Shown here piece by piece: positions 35,290-47,679 of a stretch of DNA of 64,000 bases. This DNA comes from Pyricularia pennisetigena (lineage: Eukaryota; Ascomycota; Sordariomycetes; Magnaporthales; Pyriculariaceae), in the NCBI RefSeq assembly GCF_004337985.1, contig NW_021940921.1:1257758-1321757 (forward strand), read 5' to 3'. A model generated the notes under the pieces. It saw only the letters and a program-made list of their open reading frames with translations, was not told where the DNA came from and did not search any database. A program made the translations under genes and the position numbers. Every line of letters begins with the position of its first letter. The stretch's first letter is position 1.

Positions 35290-36112
35290 ATGGGAATGGG
35301 CGATTCTGACACTACCAACGGCACTGTCCGCGTCTCGGTTCCGGAGGTCCCTGTCACGGTCGAGCGGAAGCCCTTCATCCAGGACGAGCATGAAGACCAG
35401 AGGCTGCCCAACGCCGGCACGGCCCGGGTCAACATTGCCGCCTCGTATGACCAGCCAAATGGAACCACCAAGGACGGCTATGCTAGACGGCACAGCCACC
35501 AGACGGTGCTGCAGCAACACTGTGACTTCTTCGACAGGGACCAAGACGGTGTGATTTGGCCGCAGGATACCTTTGTCGGCTTCTACCGTCTTGGCTTTGG
35601 CGTAGCCCTGTCGCTCCTTTCCGTATTCATCATCCACGCCAACTTTTCCTACCCCACAAGCCCATCCTGGATTCCGGATGGTTTCTTCAGAATCTACCTC
35701 GACCGCATTCACAAGGACAAGCACGGATCTGATACGGGTACATATGACACCGAGGGGCGTTTTGTACCGCAGAAATTTGAGGACATCTTTTCCAAGTACG
35801 CCCGGGGCCAGGACAGCCTCACCTGGAGAGATGTTTTAAAGGTTTTGCACGGCCAGCGGCTGATTGCAGACCCCATTGGCTGGTTTGGTGCTATGTTTGA
35901 ATGTTCGTTTAGTCCTCTTCATCCAGAACAACCTTTGACCCTGTCTTGCTGTACTAATCGAAGCCAACCCTACAGGGCTTGCAACATACATCCTACTGTG
36001 GCCAGAAGATGGACACATGAAGAAGGAGGACATCAGGGGCGTCTACGATGGCAGCATCTTCTACACCATCGCCGCTCGTCGTGAGGAAGGGATTAGGCAG
36101 AAGCAGAGCTAA
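35290..36112 (+). CDS. Caleosin (lipid-droplet calcium-binding peroxygenase)
   Basis: Two exons, 35290-35902 and 35976-36112, encode 249 residues. The start MGMGDSD is the first ATG with a plausible leader. A single EF-hand (DRDQDGVIWPQD, about residues 82-93) follows HCDFF. Next come a hydrophobic segment (LGFGVALSLLSVFIIHANF) with the Pro-rich knot YPTSPSWIPD, and IHKDKHGSDTG carrying the second conserved His for haem. The C-terminal part WLATYILLWPEDGHMKKEDIRGVYDGSIF is typical. Caleosins sit on lipid droplets or ER and use fatty acid hydroperoxides as oxygen donors. In fungi they affect lipid storage and sporulation. The intron donor is a non-consensus GTTCGT, but it restores the conserved Trp and frame. 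Confidence 0.92.
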
Positions 36113-36747
36113 TCCTCATGTCTGGCTCATCTTGGCTTCATCTGGCTGGATGCTCTTTCGGGTCAATGGTTGTTTTGGTGCCAAGGACTGCCAGGTGACT
36201 TTTGACCTTTGGTAATACGTACCTCTTTGCTCCTACATACCTGTTGTTCCCTATCGTACCCCACTTTAATGATACTATCGTATTTGCTAGCTATTGCAAA
36301 GCGCGAGATTGGTCAATTTACTCCTGTTAATCCATGCATGTCCAACGCGTTCTCGGCCGCGCTCTCACCGCTGTGACGCTCGATACCGCGCCGCCCTGTC
36401 ATTTCATCGTCACTTTCCCCGAGCGGTTGGCAAACAAATATGTTTGTCAATGACGTCACCTTCCCGTCAGCCAAACAGAGGTAGACAACGGAGGCTCCCG
36501 AGAGGTTGGCAACGGAGCGTTGACCCCGCAAGATACAGCGTAGCAAGGGAGGAAATATACTGTATATCAAAACGTCAGCTCTCTCCTCAGACTGATCTCA
36601 CAATCTCCATCACCCGATCTCATCATTTCAACTTCTTCACCCGCACACACCATACTTTCTTCCACCAATTCACCGGAAAAATCCCAATATTCTGCCCTCC
36701 CCGAGACAAAAACAGCACCCCTACAACACAACCCACAAACAGCAAAG
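36113..36747. other. Intergenic; promoter of the NmrA-like gene
   Basis: The final 150 bp are CT- and CA-rich, as in leaders of well-expressed fungal genes. No gene is seen. Confidence 0.5.
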
Positions 36748-38093
36748 ATGCCTGACACCGGCCGCAACATCTGCATCACGTCTGTCGACGGACAGACGGG
36801 CCACCTGATCGCGGAGCTGATCTTGACTAACGAGACCTTCGCGTCCAAGGCCGACAGCGTCATCGGACTTTCGCTGGACGCCAAGTCGGAAAAGGCGGCC
36901 GAGCTTGAATCGCTTGGCGCCGTCATCGTCGAGTATCAGCCCGGCTCCGGTGTCGACGACCTGGTCGCGACGCTCAAGAAGTCCAAGTGTGACACCATCT
37001 GCCTGGTGCCGCCCGCCCGGTCCGACAAGCTCATGGTCTGCACCGAGCTTGTCGAGGCCGCCCGCGCCGCTGGCGTCAGCAACGCCCTGCTCATCAGCTC
37101 AGCCGGCGCCGACTACGCCGAGCGCGAGACCCAGCCCCGCCTGCGCGAGTTCATCGACATTGAGGCGCTGGTCCTGAACAACAAGGGAGATCCCAACAAT
37201 GCGCTGGCGCACTCGCCCTGCGTGATCCGGTAAATGGGGTTTTCTTTTTTTTTTTTCTTTTCTTTGTTTTGTGATTTTGGGCGGATGAGCGGTGGGATGA
37301 TTGTTCTGTTGGTGTGCAGAAAAATGCTGATCTGAGTTTCCCTGTCTTAGTGCCGGCTTCTACGCTGAGAACCTCCTCGTGTACGCTCCTCAGGCCTCGA
37401 GCGAGGGCGTACTCCCGATTCCCATCGGCGAGAACCACAAGTTTGCGCCAGTCGCTCTAGGTGTAAGTTTTACTACCCACCAATCCGACCGTTTGTGAGA
37501 ACCTTTCGCACTTTGGACAGGCGATACTAATGCGAGGCGATGGGTTAAACACAAAAAGGATGTCGCTCAAGTCGCAGCCCACGTCCTGACCGGCAAGGGC
37601 CCGCACGGCTTCGACGACCGCCACCGTGGACAGATGATGGTGGTGACGGGACCCATGCTCGCCAGCGGCAAAGAGCTCGCGACCGCAGCTAGCAAGGGCG
37701 TCGGCTCGCAGCTGCAGTTCAAGGACATTCGCGAGTAAGACATCCTTCTGCTCTTCCCGCCCAGCATCCTTTCACAGCTATCCTTTCTCCCCTTTTTTTT
37801 TCACCGCTTTTATCTGTTAGCAGCTCAGGACTGACGCCAATAATGTTTCCGCGCCGCTCAGGCTCGAGGCCAAGGCCGTGCTCCGCAAGCAGTCCGAGTC
37901 CGACGAGTCGGAGCTTGAGTACATTCTCGAGTACTACAGCCTGGTGCGCGAGGGCAAGACCAACTACATCTCCACCTCGGCCTTCCACTACGTCACTGGC
38001 AACCGCCCGACTGAGCTCGACACCATCTTTGAGATGTACGCCGGCGAGCTGAGGCCGCAGAAGAAGCGCCGCACTGCTGCTAAGTCCAACTAA
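36748..38093 (+). CDS. NmrA-like NAD(P)-binding protein
   Basis: Four exons, 36748-37229, 37351-37462, 37559-37734 and 37862-38093, encode 333 residues. It is an atypical SDR of the NmrA/HSCARG kind. The N-terminal beta-alpha unit ITSVDGQTGHLIAELIL replaces the first Gly of the usual GxxGxxG. A putative sensor or reductase core follows (LVEAARAAGVSNALLISSAG, then GFYAENLLVY and QVAAHVLTGKGPHG). The C-terminal part contains EYYSLVREGKTNYIS and ends in a basic tail, RPQKKRRTAAKSN, that could be a nuclear signal. Such proteins either reduce small substrates or sense NADP redox state. Which applies here is unknown. Confidence 0.87.
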
Positions 38094-38759
38094 ATACCCA
38101 CCAGTATGGGAAACTGCCAGTCATCAGGGAAGAGGATGGGTGTGTCGGCGTTTGGCACGTTTCGGGTTTTATCGTGATTTTATTCGTTTTGAGGGTCGCA
38201 GGCTACCTCGGGAATTCCAGCATAATGAATGCTTGGGAGGGCCAGACACGTTGGGCTGCTGCAACTTTCGGTCGTCCTAACTTGTCGGGTTTGACCGCGG
38301 GGATCCACGAATGGAACCCCACAAAAGCATATCCAGTAGATGATGTTTTTTTTTTCCACGGTGCATCACGTGCGTACCGGAGTGCGCCGAGATGCATGTC
38401 GTCACGGTTACGTCGCAGCCTTAGATATTAATTATCGCCCACAACAGGCCATAGCTGTCTTTATTCTTTCTTGCCAGTTGAATTGGAACGTCTTGGCGAA
38501 TGCTGGCTACCGTTATTGAATGTCACGCCACACTGTAATATCCTTTGGTGCAAGGTCCTGCTTGTGCTTGCAACTCACCCTCGCTCAACTCATTTCCGAG
38601 CCAACCCAATCGTCAGGGGCGTCGAGAGACAACATGAGAAGCCCGGAAGGACCCGTAGCTTTAGTAGCATCCCAATCAGGACGGATGCGGGTGGCTACTC
38701 TCGAGCCGTCTCTCCTCGGTGCCAAAACGCCGCTGTAATTGGGTTTTTGGAGCGCTTTA

Positions 38760-40760
38760 GGTTCCTCCCATACCCCATCAACTGCGCCTCCTTTTTCTGT
38801 TTTTCCCTTGCCTGAAGCCCCACACGCAGCATGGAGGTAAAGTTTTTTTTTTGTTCTTTTCTTTTTTTTTTTTTTTTCTTGGCCAATAAACGGCAATATT
38901 GTCACTGTGTCGAGAATCTTTATGGAGGCCAGGCGGGTGACGAACGGGTGATTATGCAAGGATGAGTCGATGGTTTTTTTCTTTCTCTTTCGTGTGGCTA
39001 TACACATTGTCGACTCGGCCTATTCTTGCTAAGTTGCTATGCAGCCACCCGAGGGGGGCCCAATTCCCCCCTTCGGCTCGCCCACGCAGCACTTTGTTCC
39101 TGATACACAGCACAAAATCGACCCATCTCGTGATTGACAGACAAGGGGGCGCGTCTTGATCAGGGTTATGCTCAATGTTGGTGGGGGATGAGATGGGCAT
39201 GCAAGGGGTTTTGATGAGGATGGACCTCGACGGAAAGTATGTAAGCCGGAACGTCAGGATCCCGATGGGTAAACCGCGAAAAGCTCGATTCGTGTTTTTC
39301 AGGTTCTGTGGAGAAATATCGATTCTGGACGCATGGGAAAGTGACCGATGACCAAAATGACACATTGGGGGGGCGGTAGGGCAAGCAGATAGACAGATAG
39401 ATACCCACCTACGTGTGGCATAGAACGGCCTCCCCGCCACGGGAAGACCTCTAGCCGACTCTCCATTTTTTTCTTCTTCTTTCCTTTTTTTGCTATTCTT
39501 AGCTTCTTTAGTTACGTAGTACTAACCGTAAAGTAATGAATCAAAGAAGAGCATACCCCCCGCTTTTTCAATCATGAGCTTATTTCAGCTTCCTGCAGCC
39601 CGTGGCCAATAGTGGCCTTGGATGGAAAAGCTCGGCTTCCGGGCCGTTACCGTGTTGGGGCTACGGGCGGCCAGGGGGGTTGTATGGCAGTCCCCATCGG
39701 CAATGGGGCGCTGGCCAAGAACCGCCGAGATCCTGCATGGGCACGTCTAGGTCTGGTTACCTTGTGTATTTGTGTCACCATTGCGGGTTGGAATTTTGCA
39801 CTTTAGTTCTTTTTTATTATTATTATCATTATTATTCACACCAGTTGCTGCTGCCTGGACGGGTGGGTGCAGGCGTGAATTTTGCAAAGATGCTTATTTT
39901 TATTTTTGTTTATTCTTCAGGCACCGAACCCGAAAGAGTGATTCGACTGTGACGTCAGGTACGACAAGCAAACCCCCCTCATGAAATTGTGTGGCCGTTT
40001 TTTAAAAGTATTCATCCGAGTTTAAAGGTGGCTTCGATCAACGAATGAAGTCTTGGCGACATGTGTGGCTTGTGTCCACGTTTTCTCATCGTGAACGGCA
40101 AATACCGGCCAACGGCGGGATGGTGTCCCGGGGGTTAATGAAGAGGATATAGCAAGTAAAAAGAAATAACAAAGTTCCCATGTGTTACAGCATAAAATGG
40201 CTGCCTTGACGATACCACCTGGAAGGTCCCAGGAAAGGGGACAGATTTTCTAGCAGCCCAAGACGCTAACTCTAACTGGGCATTCAGCAAAGTATTCATT
40301 GTCTGGTTCCGCGGGGCGAGTCATGGTTTTGCAGTCCCTCGTTAGCTAATAAACACGGCGATCTTGCCCCAAACGACAAAGATTATCACTGCCAACGCCG
40401 CATGTAGTCAGCCTACAGAATACTGATACTTTGGTGCCGATTTCCAGCTGCTGCCAGCATAAGAGAATCCTAGCAGCCGAGCCAAGACCGACAGTGAGCG
40501 GCTGATGTTCCCAAGTGGAGCCGAATAGTAAAGATAAACATGGGCTGTCAAAAAAGAAGGAAGATGCTTTCACACTTGCCCCATTCCTTTGCAAGGATTG
40601 TCTCTCCATGTCCTGAGCGGCTCGACCCGGACACGATGGAAATAAGCGCGCCACCAGGGTGTGCAAAGAGAGAATGGCTAGACCGTTTTGGGGTGGCCCT
40701 CCAGCCACGTCAGCAGTTTGAGCCAGATGAAATTGATGATATCAGAAGATATTACTTCAA
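38760..40760 (+). repeat. Dispersed repeat, copy 1
   Basis: Collinear with 63420-62000 read on the minus strand, with diverged sequence and indels. Exact anchor matches include ATGAGCTTATTTCAGCTT (39574-39591), GGCGACATGTGTGGCTT (40055-40071) and CAGCCACGTCAGCAGTTTGA (40702-40721). Copy 1 has about 420 extra bases near 38905-39330. No coding capacity or terminal repeats are seen. It may start as early as 38550, where similarity fades. Confidence 0.75.
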
Positions 40761-41492
40761 AGTAAAAAAGAAGCGAGAAAAAAAAAAACAGGATTTCCTT
40801 CCCGACGCACCCTTCCCAGGCATCGTTGTCCCACATGCAATCTGTGTAATCAACGATCCGATCGTGTCCTCCACGAAGGCTTTTCGAGCCAGGCCTCCGC
40901 CAAGAGAGACGATCAGCACGGCTGGGAAACGATGTTTGGTTTGCTCCGGGGAAGTGCGCAGGTAGCGCGGCTGTGTGGTTCCGTGCCCGGCGAATATGCT
41001 TCGGTCTGTGTTCAGAAGGTATTGGGGGGGAGGTTCGAATCCCGCAGTTTGGTATAGCTAGCTGTATGCCCGCACAATGCCCGATGTCGATCTGTATTTA
41101 CTCTGTCGGGATAAGATTGGCGCCCACCCCCAGGGAGGGGAGGAGTAAGCTGAAAAGGCACAGCGAGGCGCAAAATCGACGTTGCAGCAGATGGGCGGGT
41201 GGTGACACGCTTCTTCCGCTTGCGGGGGGCCTGGAACCAAGGACCATACCGGCTGGCTCGGCCATTGAGGCTTTGGTGGTTCTAGGTTTTTGTTTAGACG
41301 TTGGAGGGTCAAGAGGGGACGCATGCGGCCTTGAGTCGAGAGCGGCAAGGAGTTGGGACGGAGGACAAAAGAAAAATACATTACCAGCCATTCGGTGAGG
41401 GGACCGATAGCCGGATGCAACGTCGCTGTTGGTGACGGCTGACTGTAAGCCGTTCTTTAGATTTTTGAAACAGGACGGCTCACGGGAGAGTT

Positions 41493-42105
41493 NNNNNNNN
41501 NNNNNNNNNNNNNNNNNNNNNNNNNNNNNNNNNNNNNNNNNNNNNNNNNNNNNNNNNNNNNNNNNNNNNNNNNNNNNNNNNNNNNNNNNNNNNNNNNNNN
41601 NNNNNNNNNNNNNNNNNNNNNNNNNNNNNNNNNNNNNNNNNNNNNNNNNNNNNNNNNNNNNNNNNNNNNNNNNNNNNNNNNNNNNNNNNNNNNNNNNNNN
41701 NNNNNNNNNNNNNNNNNNNNNNNNNNNNNNNNNNNNNNNNNNNNNNNNNNNNNNNNNNNNNNNNNNNNNNNNNNNNNNNNNNNNNNNNNNNNNNNNNNNN
41801 NNNNNNNNNNNNNNNNNNNNNNNNNNNNNNNNNNNNNNNNNNNNNNNNNNNNNNNNNNNNNNNNNNNNNNNNNNNNNNNNNNNNNNNNNNNNNNNNNNNN
41901 NNNNNNNNNNNNNNNNNNNNNNNNNNNNNNNNNNNNNNNNNNNNNNNNNNNNNNNNNNNNNNNNNNNNNNNNNNNNNNNNNNNNNNNNNNNNNNNNNNNN
42001 NNNNNNNNNNNNNNNNNNNNNNNNNNNNNNNNNNNNNNNNNNNNNNNNNNNNNNNNNNNNNNNNNNNNNNNNNNNNNNNNNNNNNNNNNNNNNNNNNNNN
42101 NNNNN
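41493..42105. other. Assembly gap (613 N)
   Basis: The right edge lies inside a copy of the dispersed repeat, which probably explains the failed assembly. Any frame drawn across it is meaningless. Confidence 1.
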
Positions 42106-42720
42106 CCAAGGGCCCGGTCACGACGGTCAGCTTCTACCCGCTGTGGAGACAATTAATCGGGTATTAGCCGCACCGAGCGAATGGGGCCAGTCGAAAGTGT
42201 TGATCATCGGTTTTTCCCTAAAAACTAAATGCAACTGTACGGTGCTCCAGACAATTCTCATTGGGCCCAGCGTTTCATAAAGGCATACAGCCAATAAACA
42301 GATCCATCCAAGCCATCACCACTGATCCCCCAGGGGAGAAAGGGAATATTGTGGGTCGGCCACTCGATCGGTTTGTTCTCGATGTGGGCCACTCGAGGAG
42401 GAATTTTGTTTCGCCAATCAAAGATGGCTCTAGGAGTCTAGGACAGCCAATCAAACATCAACTCTCATTCACCTTTTTTTTTCCACATCAAGAGTACTCT
42501 CGGCCAAGAAAGTCAAAGTCAGCCGTCTCCGATATTGCTCCCGACGCGCTCAAACGTCATCGAAACTTCTGTAAGCAAGTCGCCGGCGGTTCAGGCATGT
42601 TGATGGAGCATCGGTTTTCATGACATCCTAGATGCCGTGCTTTCGGGCTGAGAACTAGAGAGTGGGTTTTGACTTTAACCATAGTTTGCGGTATTGATGC
42701 AATAGTCCTTCATTTCAATA
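42106..42720 (-). repeat. Dispersed repeat, copy 3, truncated by the gap
   Basis: 42290-42720 matches 63480-63870 in the same orientation, for example AATATTGTGGGTCGG at 42345-42359 and 63515-63529. Weaker similarity continues to the gap edge. It is inverted relative to copy 1. Confidence 0.65.
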
Positions 42721-43408
42721 CTTGCTCGAGCAGCCGGAGAAAAGATCGGCTATGGCCATACTTTTGCCAGCTGCCCTGCTAAGCTTGCCGGCGAGCCGTG
42801 TCACGGTGATGCCTATTCTTGGTCCCCGTTTCCAGCATCTCCTTTTCGGTCAGGTCCTAGTCCCACGGTCCTTTTTGGCCGGGTATTCGCCATCCTCCTT
42901 CGCAGAGGCCTATCGCCATGACCAGACCTGAACCCCCCCGGCACAAGTGGTCCGGACCCTCCTCACTAGCCCAAACCCCCTGGGCCGGAGTTGCTGTTTG
43001 CCTCGTCTCATTTCCCTTCTCAGCCCGGGAATAGGTCGTCATGGTGCAGCGAGGCTTCTTTGGGTCTTTCGGCTAGCCACATGGCATCGTACGTGACTGT
43101 TTTTGGCCTTGGCTCTGGCAGTGGGATTCCAGGAATCGGGTCTTGTACAAGGGCTCTGCGGCCCGGGGGTTGTGTGGGTCGCTAGACGTTCCCCTCTGTT
43201 TTCTGATGCCAAGGTGTTTTGGAGTGGTGATAGTGTCGTTGACTATTCAGCAGCTGCAGGGAGAAATGGGTTTCTTGTTTTCGATGAAGATCCCTGCCTC
43301 TCTCGTTGACGTCAACCACGAATTTCTGAACGAACAAAACACACGACAGGTGGAAATCTGCGGCATCAAACGAGCGATGAAAGAGCTGCTCAGGATCCAG
43401 AATATGTG

Positions 43409-43416
43409 TATAAATA
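43409..43416 (+). promoter_or_regulatory. TATA box of the hydrophobin gene
   Basis: TATAAATA lies about 155 bp before the ATG and is followed by a long CT-rich leader, the usual layout of highly expressed fungal surface-protein genes. Confidence 0.7.
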
Positions 43417-43570
43417 AGTCTCTTCTCTCCCCCTTCAAGTCTCCATCAATCTCTTCGTTTCCTCAGCAGCATCCTCATCTCTCAGCCTCTCAAGCCTCCA
43501 GCAGCCTCTCTCCAAGCACCCAACTTCTCAAAAGCACTCTCCCAAATCTCTCCAAACACTACACTTCAAA

Positions 43571-44122
43571 ATGCAGATCAAGACCCTCATCGTCGCCCTC
43601 TTCGCCGGCATCGCCATGGCCCTGCCCACCGACCCGCCCAAGAACGGCGGCGGCGGCGGCGGCAGCACACCCCCACCCACCAACCCGCCGACTACTCCCC
43701 CCAGCGGCGGAGAATACGACGCGTGCGAGGGCAACGGGGTCCTCTTCAGCAGCGCCCAGTGCTGCGCCACCGATGTCCTCGGTGTTGCCGACCTAGACTG
43801 CGCCGTCCGTGAGTTATTTGCCCCGTTCCAATTATCTCTAAACATCTTGCATGTCGATTCGTGGCAGCCCCCTGCTAACACTGGCTGACAAACAATCACC
43901 AGCCTCGACTCTTCCCACCTCGGCGAGCAGCTTCACCTCCATCTGCGCCGCAAAGGGCCAGCGTGCTCGCTGCTGTGTGCTTCCTGTCGTGAGTATTATT
44001 TGAATTTCTTTTTTTTTTTTTTTTTCTCGTCGGCCGTTCCCTTGCAGAAGCGCCAGCTAATCACTCATCTATCTTCACAGGCTGGCCAAGCCGTCCTCTG
44101 CCAGGCCCCTGTCGGCGCCTAA
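43571..44122 (+). CDS. Class II hydrophobin
   Basis: Three exons, 43571-43808, 43903-43988 and 44081-44122, encode 121 residues. A signal peptide (MQIKTLIVALFAGIAMA) is followed by a Gly- and Pro-rich spacer and then eight Cys in the order C-CC-C-C-CC-C. The spacing (about 9, 11, 16, 8, 10) is that of class II. The core resembles cerato-ulmin and the Magnaporthe class II hydrophobin. The protein is secreted and assembles at air-water or wall interfaces, affecting surface wettability and sporulation. The Gly6 run and PPPTNPPTTPP spacer between the signal and first Cys are longer than in the minimal family form. Confidence 0.96.
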
Positions 44123-46437
44123 GCTGGCTGCTCATGCATGTCAGGACAACGTTCCGCTGCTGGATGACTCCTTGAGAGATGCCAAGGTCTTTTCTTTGAC
44201 TCGGTTGAGGGAATCGTTTGCGGGATGGAGACTCGCCACTTACAAGCCCAGGGGCGGGGACTGGTCCTTTGATGCTTGAGAGCCGGTCCCGATTCCCCTG
44301 AGCCTCCACTCTGCTTTCCTCCCTTGAGCTGATCTTTTACCGAGAGACGCTGTTTCACTTCTACCACCCTTTATCCTCCTCCCGACCTCACAAGGGAAGC
44401 CGGTTGGCCTCGGTTTCTTTGTACGCTCATTTCTTCATGATCATGGTTCAAGCTTGGCTTTTTGGTTACCCACGGGGGTGCTGTGGATATAATTTTGTTT
44501 TAAGTTTTGTTTGAAGGTGATGATAGGGGAACTGCGCAGTTGGGTTTATCGTCTTGAAAAAAAAAAACTGAGAAAATCAAAGGGGTGAAGATGGGACGTC
44601 TTTGCCATATCTTCTGGCTTGATAATTGGCTCACAAAGTACATAGTCGGGGGGTTCCTGTTTTGAGAAAATGCAAAGAAACCATTCATCTCCAGCCGTCG
44701 GCTACAAATTCTTTAAATATTTTGTTCAAATCACCCCTTTTTAACAGATCCCTTTTGACGTACGGGCGACTTGGAGACTGAAAGTCCATCCATTGACCAT
44801 ACACTGATTCTTAGCCATCCTTCAATTTGTTCCCAAGCTGCCCAATAAGAACCCGGCTGTATTCAGGAGCCTCTCCGTCAGCCACAGCCTGCGTTTCAAA
44901 TGACTTGGGAGTTCTCAGCCCGCCATCAGTTTCATTGCTGAGCAGCCTTGACAAAATGGCTGGTAGATGGTCGTGAAGTAAACCATCATCTCAAGCCTCG
45001 GGGGGCAAGGTCATCCATGGAGTCGTGGTGAACTTTCAGCGGCGCGCCAAAAGACTCCTCTGCAAATCTGGACAGCCCCGTTCAGGGTGAGGCCTTGGTA
45101 GCAATCGGGGAAATAGGTGATGGGAAACCCACTCTTCTTTGTATAGCTTACACCGGTGGCCGCTCCATTCAAGGCCAATACGGCATGTTATTATCACTTG
45201 TGGCCCATGACACTGAATTGGTCAAACCCCGGAAAGCAGGATCAAAGTTAATAACCGACACCTTGGCCGAATCCCTAACTGGTAATTTTAGGTCGCTTTT
45301 GAAGTTTAGCGGCAAGGGATTTGCTTAGACATGAGCTTAGTGGTATGAACGTGATGCTCTCGCATTACTCTAGACTTGCGGAGGTCCACATTCGGTCAAC
45401 GAATCAACCTACTATTACAATGAAGAGAGGCGACATGTAATCCAAATCAGATTCATACGATAAGCCGAGCTGTCCCCCGTTCAAATAGCACCGGGCTTCT
45501 GATCCTTCTTCACACTAAGGAGTATCGGTAGCCTTTGCCCTAACAAAAGTACAAAACAACCACACACACAATACACTGATTTCTCTGGCACGAGAAGAGG
45601 AGCGGTTTCGTGCATCTTAGCGGGCCAAGGTTTTCACTCAATCCATCCAAATTGAAATTTTCGTGCCTTCAAGGCAACCAGGTCCAAATCACCAAGTAGC
45701 CATCAAAGCTGACACATATCCAAAAGCATCCAGAAATGGTTCTGAAGTAGAGGCACATCATCGAATAGTAATTCCACCCGGGGTCGTTCTTCCCAGGTCG
45801 ATACAGGGCGGGTTTTTTTCCCCATACCTATTGCGCCCAACTAAAAATAAGTCAAGTGAATACCTTGTGTTTTTTTTTTTTTTTTTTTTTTTGTTATCAC
45901 GGCGAGTATTTACATTATAAGCAATAAAATTTATATCAATTATTATCTGAGAAGTAGCGACTTAAAAATGTGGGAAATAGAAAACCGGCTTATATGATAT
46001 TTATCCCCATACTGCATATCCAAACTGCTTTTTTTCTTATCGGGTTCGGCTTCGAAGTTTGTTAAATTCACGTGCAAACGGGAGCTTGCAATCTACTTCA
46101 GGGGCCGTGAATTCGTTTGTTTTGTCCGGAACTAAGATAAACAATCTTGCGGAAATATAAATTTACCATCAAACCCTGGATAGCGCGCCGTATCGATTTT
46201 AAAAATTCTTTAAGCCCGGCTTACGTTTCTTCAGATGCTCTCGTCTTGCAACATTAGGAACAGCGAATTGCTAACAGTCCTCTACTTGGACACCATCAGT
46301 TCGTGAATGAGGGCACCATTTAGAGTTAAAAGGAACTTGTATTCCCTTCTCCTCGCTATCGCCATGGCCGTCTTCTTCTACGACTTTTTTTTTTTATTTG
46401 TTCCCTTCTTTTTGCCTCTTGTGGCGGAAAGAAGTCG
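44123..46437. other. Intergenic
   Basis: 2.3 kb downstream of the hydrophobin. It has a T run near 45870-45892 and AT-rich DNA to 46250. Short frames such as 45095-45328 lack support. Confidence 0.5.
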
Positions 46438-46650
46438 CTAAACCATCTTTGACCGTGTGGAGCCAGGTGCAAGAAGAACCACCCCGCGCCGAGGGTGTTG
46501 AGAATTGATGTCTTGACTGATAGATGAACTGGTGATGGTGCGGGTCTGCAACCGGTTATCTTGTATCAGGTCGACGTTGACCGGGCTGGGAATGGCGGCG
46601 GCGCCAAGGGCGAGCGCGGCCAGAATCTGAGCGACTTTGACATGGTGCAT
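46438..46650 (-). CDS. Putative small secreted peptide, 70 residues
   Basis: A single exon from the ATG at 46650. The N-terminus is a good signal peptide (MHHVKVAQILAALALGAAA, cut near AIPSP). The remaining 50 residues are Ser/Ile/Arg-rich with no Cys and no recognised domain, and contain PRRG, a possible processing site. A TATATATATA run about 30-45 bp upstream could serve as a TATA element. It may be only the first exon of a longer gene. Confidence rests on the signal peptide alone. Confidence 0.4.
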   Translation of the reverse strand: MHHVKVAQILAALALGAAAIPSPVNVDLIQDNRLQTRTITSSSISQDINSQHPRRGVVLLAPGSTRSKMV

Positions 46651-47030
46651 TTTTTTTGACGAGTATTATGGAGAAGAATTATATATATATATATAAAAAA
46701 AAAGAATGAAAGATTGAAGCTAACGTTTTGAATTCCAAGAGCCTAAGGGGAAGCGATTGGGAGGGAAGATTTCGAGAGGAAAAACAGCACAGAAAATAAG
46801 AAGAAAAAAGAAAAAAAACATCATGTAACATTATGCCTCAATGCCCGCATTTTGAATCTCTTATCATGGTTCCCGTTAAAACGTCCAGCGATAGGGCATG
46901 AAAGGTATCAATGCCAGCGCTGCTGCACTAATATTAGAATGGTAAAGCCCGGGGGGTGCTATCATATATACCACAAATGCAGGAACGACAGCCCCTCGGC
47001 CAAGCCGAAAACATTGCCATTATATCAAGG

Positions 47031-47062
<32 letters not shown>

Positions 47063-47679
47063 TGCGACCTCGCCCTCGGGGGCCATGTACTGGCAAACAA
47101 TAAATTTCAGGGTATCAGAAATAGTTACAGGTGCTATATATATAGGCAGCTATTTTATAGATGAACGCATGTCATGTGCCGGTGATGGTTTCTTTAGTTG
47201 TCTCGGTTTATAGAACAGATCCTGGTCCCGAGATTTACAAAAGCAATGATTCCAGTGCACAAATCATCTCGTCATAACCCGGAAGGGCTGCATCAAAAGT
47301 CACACATAGTGTGCAAACATGGAATACTGGGTGAGGCGAGTCGAGAGGAAAGTGACGTTACCGCCCATGAATCAGTTTTCCAGCGCAGCCTGCTGCCGAC
47401 GGGGCGGAAAAACAATTCAAAGAGATGACATCCACAAATAGAATACGTAAACATTTACCCGGGATCAGGTCAAATACATGAGATGTATCATCATGTGCTC
47501 ATTCATTTATGTAGAAGTCTATCTACTAGATACCCAACCCCCGTGAAGGTGCGATGCAAATATGTTGCAGTGATATGAAAATGATAGGCCAATGGCCAAG
47601 TTGCGACAGACCCCCAAATGAGAAATATTAGGAAATAAGGAAAGATAAAAAAAAAAAAAAAAAAGAAATAGCCATAACA
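46651..47679. other. Intergenic with a 30-T run
   Basis: T run at 47032-47061 and an A run near 47648-47664 just past the ADAM stop codon. No gene is seen. Confidence 0.55.

Larger units (their letters stand above)
38094..43570. other. Gene-poor stretch with dispersed repeats and a gap
   Basis: 5.5 kb without a supported gene. It contains copy 1 and the gap-truncated copy 3 of a dispersed repeat, a 613-N gap and many A/T runs. The end is the hydrophobin promoter. Open frames near 38952-39440, 40540-40965 and 40973-41398 have no domain, splice or composition support. Confidence 0.6.

Noticed and set aside
39480..40760. LTR or TIR structure at the ends of repeat copy 1
   Set aside because: No direct or inverted terminal repeat could be found at the visible ends of the similarity.
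40540..40965. 141-codon frame
   Set aside because: It lies in the dispersed repeat, and the matching part of copy 2 does not preserve the frame.
40970..41065. tRNA-like B box (GGTTCGAATCCC at 41034-41045)
   Set aside because: The T-stem does not pair (A-C and G-G mismatches) and no matching acceptor stem lies about 70 bases upstream.
41429..42280. Long frames across the N gap on both strands
   Set aside because: They are open only because N codons carry no stops.
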